22,013 nt of DNA from contig JAUCNG010077773.1 in NCBI GenBank assembly GCA_032353305.1, forward strand, positions 1-22,013. The letters run 5' to 3'. A program made the position numbers and the translations under genes. Under the pieces are notes generated by a model that did no database searches, had not been told where the DNA came from, and saw nothing but the letters and a program-made list of their open reading frames with translations. This stretch comes from Cephalothrix spiralis (Eukaryota; Nemertea; Palaeonemertea; Archinemertea; Cephalotrichidae). This document shows positions 18,570-22,013 of this stretch, piece after piece (positions within the stretch are counted from its first letter, which is position 1; each line of letters opens with the position of its first letter).

Positions 18570-19560
18570 TATGAACATGGTTTCTCGGATAAAATGTATG
18601 TAAATTTACAAGCTTACAAATGTGTTTTACCTAATGTACTACTACTACATTAGACCTGTTACAGTCGTATTTTTTGTATTTGAGCAAAATTCTGTACCTT
18701 TTAAGTACATTTAAGTTGCCCGCAGCAAATAACGTATTAACGTTCGAGTGCTTTGAAAACATTTACTTGACTTACTTAGGCCTACATACCTAATTTTTGT
18801 GCTTGCGAAGGACCAAATATCTAATTATGTGATGTTTTTCTTGATTTTCCTGTTTAATTAATTATGTACTGTTAAATTTTGGATATTTCTTCTATTTTGT
18901 ATCAAGGATTTAATTTTGTTATTTTTCTTTCACTAAATATATAAATGCTTTTACTGCTTTAATATTGGTGCATTCCGTTATGAGCTGAGCGTATTATAAT
19001 TATGTTGAGGTGCAGTATGTATTATGTAAATACATGTATAAATAATACATTATTCATCCACTTTGTCGAGAAAGTAATGTGCTGGTAAATACATATTACT
19101 GTGATTATATGAAATCTATATTTAAGACTAAATATCCTTTAAAAATGTTTGATTTAATATCTTCGATATCAGTAACTCAAAATTTTAATTAATTTTAACA
19201 GCAAATGTAATTTAGATCTTGTTGATGAATTGTTATGTAATTTTTGTACTAAATTATTGATAGAAATGTATGTATTAATGTTATGTTATTATCTATATTT
19301 AGAATATTTCCTGGAATGTTTTTGCTGACCATTTTTAGGACAAAATATTTAAATTCCCCGATGGTGCTAATTTTCTTAATGATTGGATATAAGTATAATG
19401 TGATAGTTTATAAACTGATAAAATGGTGGTGATCTTATATCTATTCTTATCTATTATTGAATTACAAATATTGTTTTCGATATTCACTTGAAAGTCTTAT
19501 TAAGTCTTATAGTAGGTAGTACGCAGTCGCTAGAAGTTGATTTTTAATTATATAAATCTG
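18570..19560. other. AT-rich intergenic or distal 3' UTR sequence
   Basis: No coding frame, repeat or RNA gene recognised. Several AATAAT/ATAAAT variants could serve as alternative adenylation sites of the upstream gene. Confidence 0.4.
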
Positions 19561-19663
19561 AAGTTAATAAGGGACCATTTAGGGATCTAAAGACCTTAGT
19601 AAACTAAGGGTTTGACCCTCTCAGCCCCAACCCGTGCCTATAGTTTTATCATAAAGTGGCGGG

Positions 19664-20041
19664 GTCTAACTTTCATTTACGAAGTTAAAGTTAACATTTT
19701 GGACTTTGTTATTTCCAAATCCAGGGGGTCATGAATGACACCCGCCATTCTGTGATCTAAAATTTGTAAAAAAAAATTACGAATCTTGACCCTTGAACTT
19801 AGTAGACCTACTTTCGCTTTTAATTACCTCTTATTAAGATAATTAATGACCATTAAAACGAAAGGTTTGATAACCTGAGTCTGGAGTCTCTAACTACGAA
19901 GTTAAATTTTACATTTTTGACTACGAAAACCAGAGGGTCATAAATGACACCCGCCATTAAAATTCTGTCATATAAAATTTGTAAAAATTATACGAACCTT
20001 TGAATTCAGTTGATCTACTTCCGCTTTTTACTTCCTCTTGC
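19664..20041 (+). repeat. Tandem duplication, period about 209 bp, two diverged copies
   Basis: Copy 1 (about 19664-19836) and copy 2 (about 19885-20041) share, in order, TCTAACT..ACGAAGTTAAA, ACATTTTxGACT, GGGTCATxAATGACACCCGC, ATAAAATTTGTAAAAA, ACGAA..TTGAA, and GATCTACTT(T/C)CGCTTTT followed by ACCTCTT/TTCCTCTT. The GGGTC blocks lie 209 bases apart. Confidence 0.75.
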
Positions 20042-20210
20042 GGCTCTTCAGGGTACGGAATTTCCTGGTTGGTATGTATAGATATGTTTATACAAATTTT
20101 GTGATTTGGTATGAACTGTGTTGTTCTTATCATCAAATGATATAATTAAGCATGATTTGCAAATTTATTTGCACTTTTACAGACAATTTTATAATCTAGA
20201 ATTATCGAAA

Positions 20211-20336
20211 ATGACGACATAAGATAATAGAAGTTAGTAATAATTATTTTAAAAGCGTTGCAATGATTGTGTCTATTTCTATTGGCCATAGTCATTGGCC
20301 ATCCCACCTAATTCTACGTCATTATTATGTCGTCAT
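20211..20336. repeat. 12-bp perfect inverted repeat bracketing two CCAAT boxes
   Basis: ATGACGACATAA (20211-20222) and TTATGTCGTCAT (20325-20336) are exact reverse complements. Between them ATTGGCCAT occurs twice (20281, 20294; inverted CCAAT boxes), with a CRE-like TACGTCAT at 20315. This is either a small MITE or the proximal promoter of the exon at 20512; both may be true. Confidence 0.4.
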
Positions 20337-20511
20337 ATTCTTTGAAAATATTGTGTTTTGTCATTTATAGAATAGATCGCATACCTATTTTGGTAATAAC
20401 CAATGTTATAATAGTTTCATACTTGATCGATTTCGATAAATGTTTTTATTATTATTAAGATATTTCTTTCTTATTGTTAAATTATAAATGATTTTTTCTT
20501 CTTCTTTTCAG

Positions 20512-20736
20512 TACATGTATGTAAAGAATTTACCAAAAAATTCCAAAAATGCAGGACAAGGCGTGTTTTAAGTATGAGATGGGTATCGACATATTACATT
20601 TGATTTATTGGGTTTGCATATTTGACACTTGGACAGTTTCTGTTAAGGATTCAGTGAATCTCAGATTTAAGCCATGCCATCAAAATATACATACAGAGCT
20701 CCAAAGACTGGATTCGCCAGGGAAGTCCAAAGAAAG
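20512..20736 (+). CDS. Candidate first coding exon of an unidentified gene
   Basis: A strong acceptor (C/T-rich tract ending TTCTTTTCAG at 20511) and donor (AAAG|GTAGGC) bound the exon. The coding part begins at ATG 20674 (context GCCATGC, in-frame stop TAA at 20668) and reads MPSKYTYRAPKTGFAREVQR plus K, 21 codons, ending in phase 0. Upstream bases would be 5' UTR. The basic, Tyr/Pro-containing start reminded me of small ciliary proteins, but I do not recognise the family and found no following exon. A longer frame in another register (20549-20740) has no family features and I judge it a shadow. Confidence 0.45.
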
Positions 20737-21290
20737 GTAGGCCTCATTGAATTTTTTTTATAATTATCATATTCCCTACACAATTAGATAATACATGTAG
20801 TCCTAGAATTTGAAAAATGCCAAATTTTAAATGTCGAAGAAAGAACATTTTAAATTTCCAGTCTAGTTATCAAAATTGATTGTCGCCTCAACGGAATCAA
20901 GATTATCGACTATAATTTCTGCTAATTTGATGTAGTTGTGTACAATATTACCTGCCTCGCCAAGCATAGTCCCGGGACTTGAGCCCAGGAACTAGACTAG
21001 GCTATATGTTTAGCTGAACGGCAATCTTTGAATTGGGTTTCAAATATTCATGTATTTGTATTAGGTAATTTCCATTATTGTAGCTTCAGAAGCAAAATTG
21101 GTAAATAGGTTTTTTGGTTTAAAATTGTTATTTTTACATTTTCGGTAATTATCCAAATATTAATACATGGTTTAACCTGAACCTATCTTAAAAATTATGC
21201 ATTAACTATGTCAACAAGTTTTTTGCCGCAGGGAAATCAAATGCGGCATAATTTTCTGTAGGCTCATTGGTCTGTTCATCCACCAGTTCC

Positions 21291-21304
21291 ATTACCATAG
21301 TAAC
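21291..21304 (-). promoter_or_regulatory. RFX X-box-like site
   Basis: ATTACCATAGTAAC; on the minus strand GTTACTATGGTAAT matches the RFX half-site palindrome GTTRCYATRGYAAC at 13 of 14 positions. It lies 118 bp upstream of ATG 21422. RFX factors drive ciliary genes from X-boxes close to the start site. Confidence 0.55.
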
Positions 21305-21421
21305 GACAGGGTGTGGCAAATCGGATGTCTGTTTCTAGCTTTGCTGTAATCTGTTAAAGATACCATCATTTTGTTATATTTTATTCGATTTATTTTGTGA
21401 TTTTACTACTTGTGATATATA

Positions 21422-21460
21422 ATGGCTGATGACCCACGTGAGGATCCTATTGCTGATAGG
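21422..21460 (+). CDS. Candidate 13-codon first coding exon, gene continuing off the window
   Basis: ATG 21422 opens MADDPREDPIADR and ends at AGG|GTAAGA, a near-perfect donor, in phase 0. No acceptor precedes it for more than 100 bases, so it would start a transcript, and an X-box-like site stands upstream. Acidic short first exons are common, but the protein is not recognisable from 13 residues. No second exon is identified before the window ends at 22013. Confidence 0.4.
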
Positions 21461-21899
21461 GTAAGATTGATTTATTGATTTGGGCATCTTGTGCTTCTTC
21501 GTAACAATTGCATTCTTATCTCTTAGCTCCAAAATATGAAAATTTTATTGAATGATTTCAAAGTTTTTTTATGATAAAAGTCATCCTCGTTCACATGTCA
21601 TTTGTGCTCATTATTTACATTAAGTCCATTGCATTGTCCTGTTTTGTTTAAAAAGTAGCAAATAATAAGTTAAATCGTGTTTCATACTATGTTATGTTTC
21701 AAAGTATTCACACAGGAATGCACGCAGAAAATTAACAAAAAAAATTCTTACTGGTTCAAAATACTTTGACCATGAACGTTGTGAGTTGTGACCAGTTCCA
21801 GACTTTAAACCACCAATGCTTATGGGCTGGTTCCTTTCCCAGTTTGATAAATCTTTAATATATAATGAAGCGATGGCCCGAAAATGGTGATGAATATAC

Positions 21900-22013
21900 A
21901 CAGTAAACCAAACTGGGTAGACACAACCCAAAAAAAATGAGTAGCACCTACCCGAAAAATATGAGTTCTAAAACGGGACACTCATTTTGAGTAGGACACT
22001 AACTCATTTTTTT
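21900..22013. mobile_element. MITE-like repeat cut by the window edge
   Basis: From ACAGTAAACC at 21900 the sequence becomes a series of ATGAGTAG/CTCATTTT words: AAAAAAATGAGTAG (21931), ATGAGTT (21961), CTCATTTTGAGTAGG (21981) and AACTCATTTTTTT (22001) to the end. These are in both orientations, forming inverted pairs. Likely the left end of a DNA element whose remainder lies outside. Confidence 0.5.

Noticed and set aside
20052-20071. Possible 20-base micro-exon between TCTTCAG and GTATGT
   Set aside because: Both signals are plausible, but nothing links it to a frame; chance is likely.
21692-21931. 79-codon minus-strand frame
   Set aside because: No recognisable family, and its start runs into the repeat at the window edge.

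Overview
This window is animal nuclear DNA, probably from a marine invertebrate. It is AT-rich, with short exons, GT-AG introns and many non-autonomous foldback elements. The palindrome TACATGTA occurs ten times, which I associate with lophotrochozoan (mollusc-type) genomes; that placement is inference and the phylum is uncertain.

The one well-supported gene lies on the + strand from 2449 to about 17.2 kb. Nine coding exons join in phase into 1407 nt (468 aa plus stop). They are 2452-2611, 3176-3434, 3863-3922, 4290-4509, 5552-5659, 7356-7572, 9241-9317, 10291-10446 and 16099-16248. The product is a compact DUF21 membrane domain followed by a CBS pair. This is the architecture of plant DUF21 proteins and yeast Mam3, related to the CNNM/CorC magnesium-transport family. 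A non-coding exon probably lies upstream of 2449.

Region by region: 1-2.4 kb holds a long-arm foldback element carrying a 5'-truncated LINE, then a second LINE-like tail. Introns 1-4 are quiet. Intron 5 holds a palindromic element, a CpG-rich direct repeat, a piece matching the 5' end of 18S rRNA, and two opposed arrays of a 16-bp repeat. Intron 6 has two tRNA-like SINE remnants and small hairpins. Intron 7 opens with a 213-bp foldback element seven bases after the splice donor. Intron 8 (5.65 kb) carries a C-rich foldback, a CCGGAAA-rich patch, a CGTAGGCGTA cluster, an AT-rich foldback and a clear tRNA-derived SINE. The 3' UTR carries opposed arrays of a short motif.

Downstream come a 1.28-kb mariner-type MITE with a third internal terminus, a 209-bp-period duplication, and the likely 5' ends of two further + strand genes: a 21-codon first coding exon ending at 20736 and a 13-codon one ending at 21460. 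A near-consensus RFX X-box lies 118 bp before the second ATG, suggesting ciliary expression. Another MITE begins at the right edge.

The most unusual things are the opposed 16-bp arrays, the 18S fragment, the MITE beside a splice donor, and the X-box/mini-exon pair. I see no prokaryotic system, CRISPR array or intact transposase.
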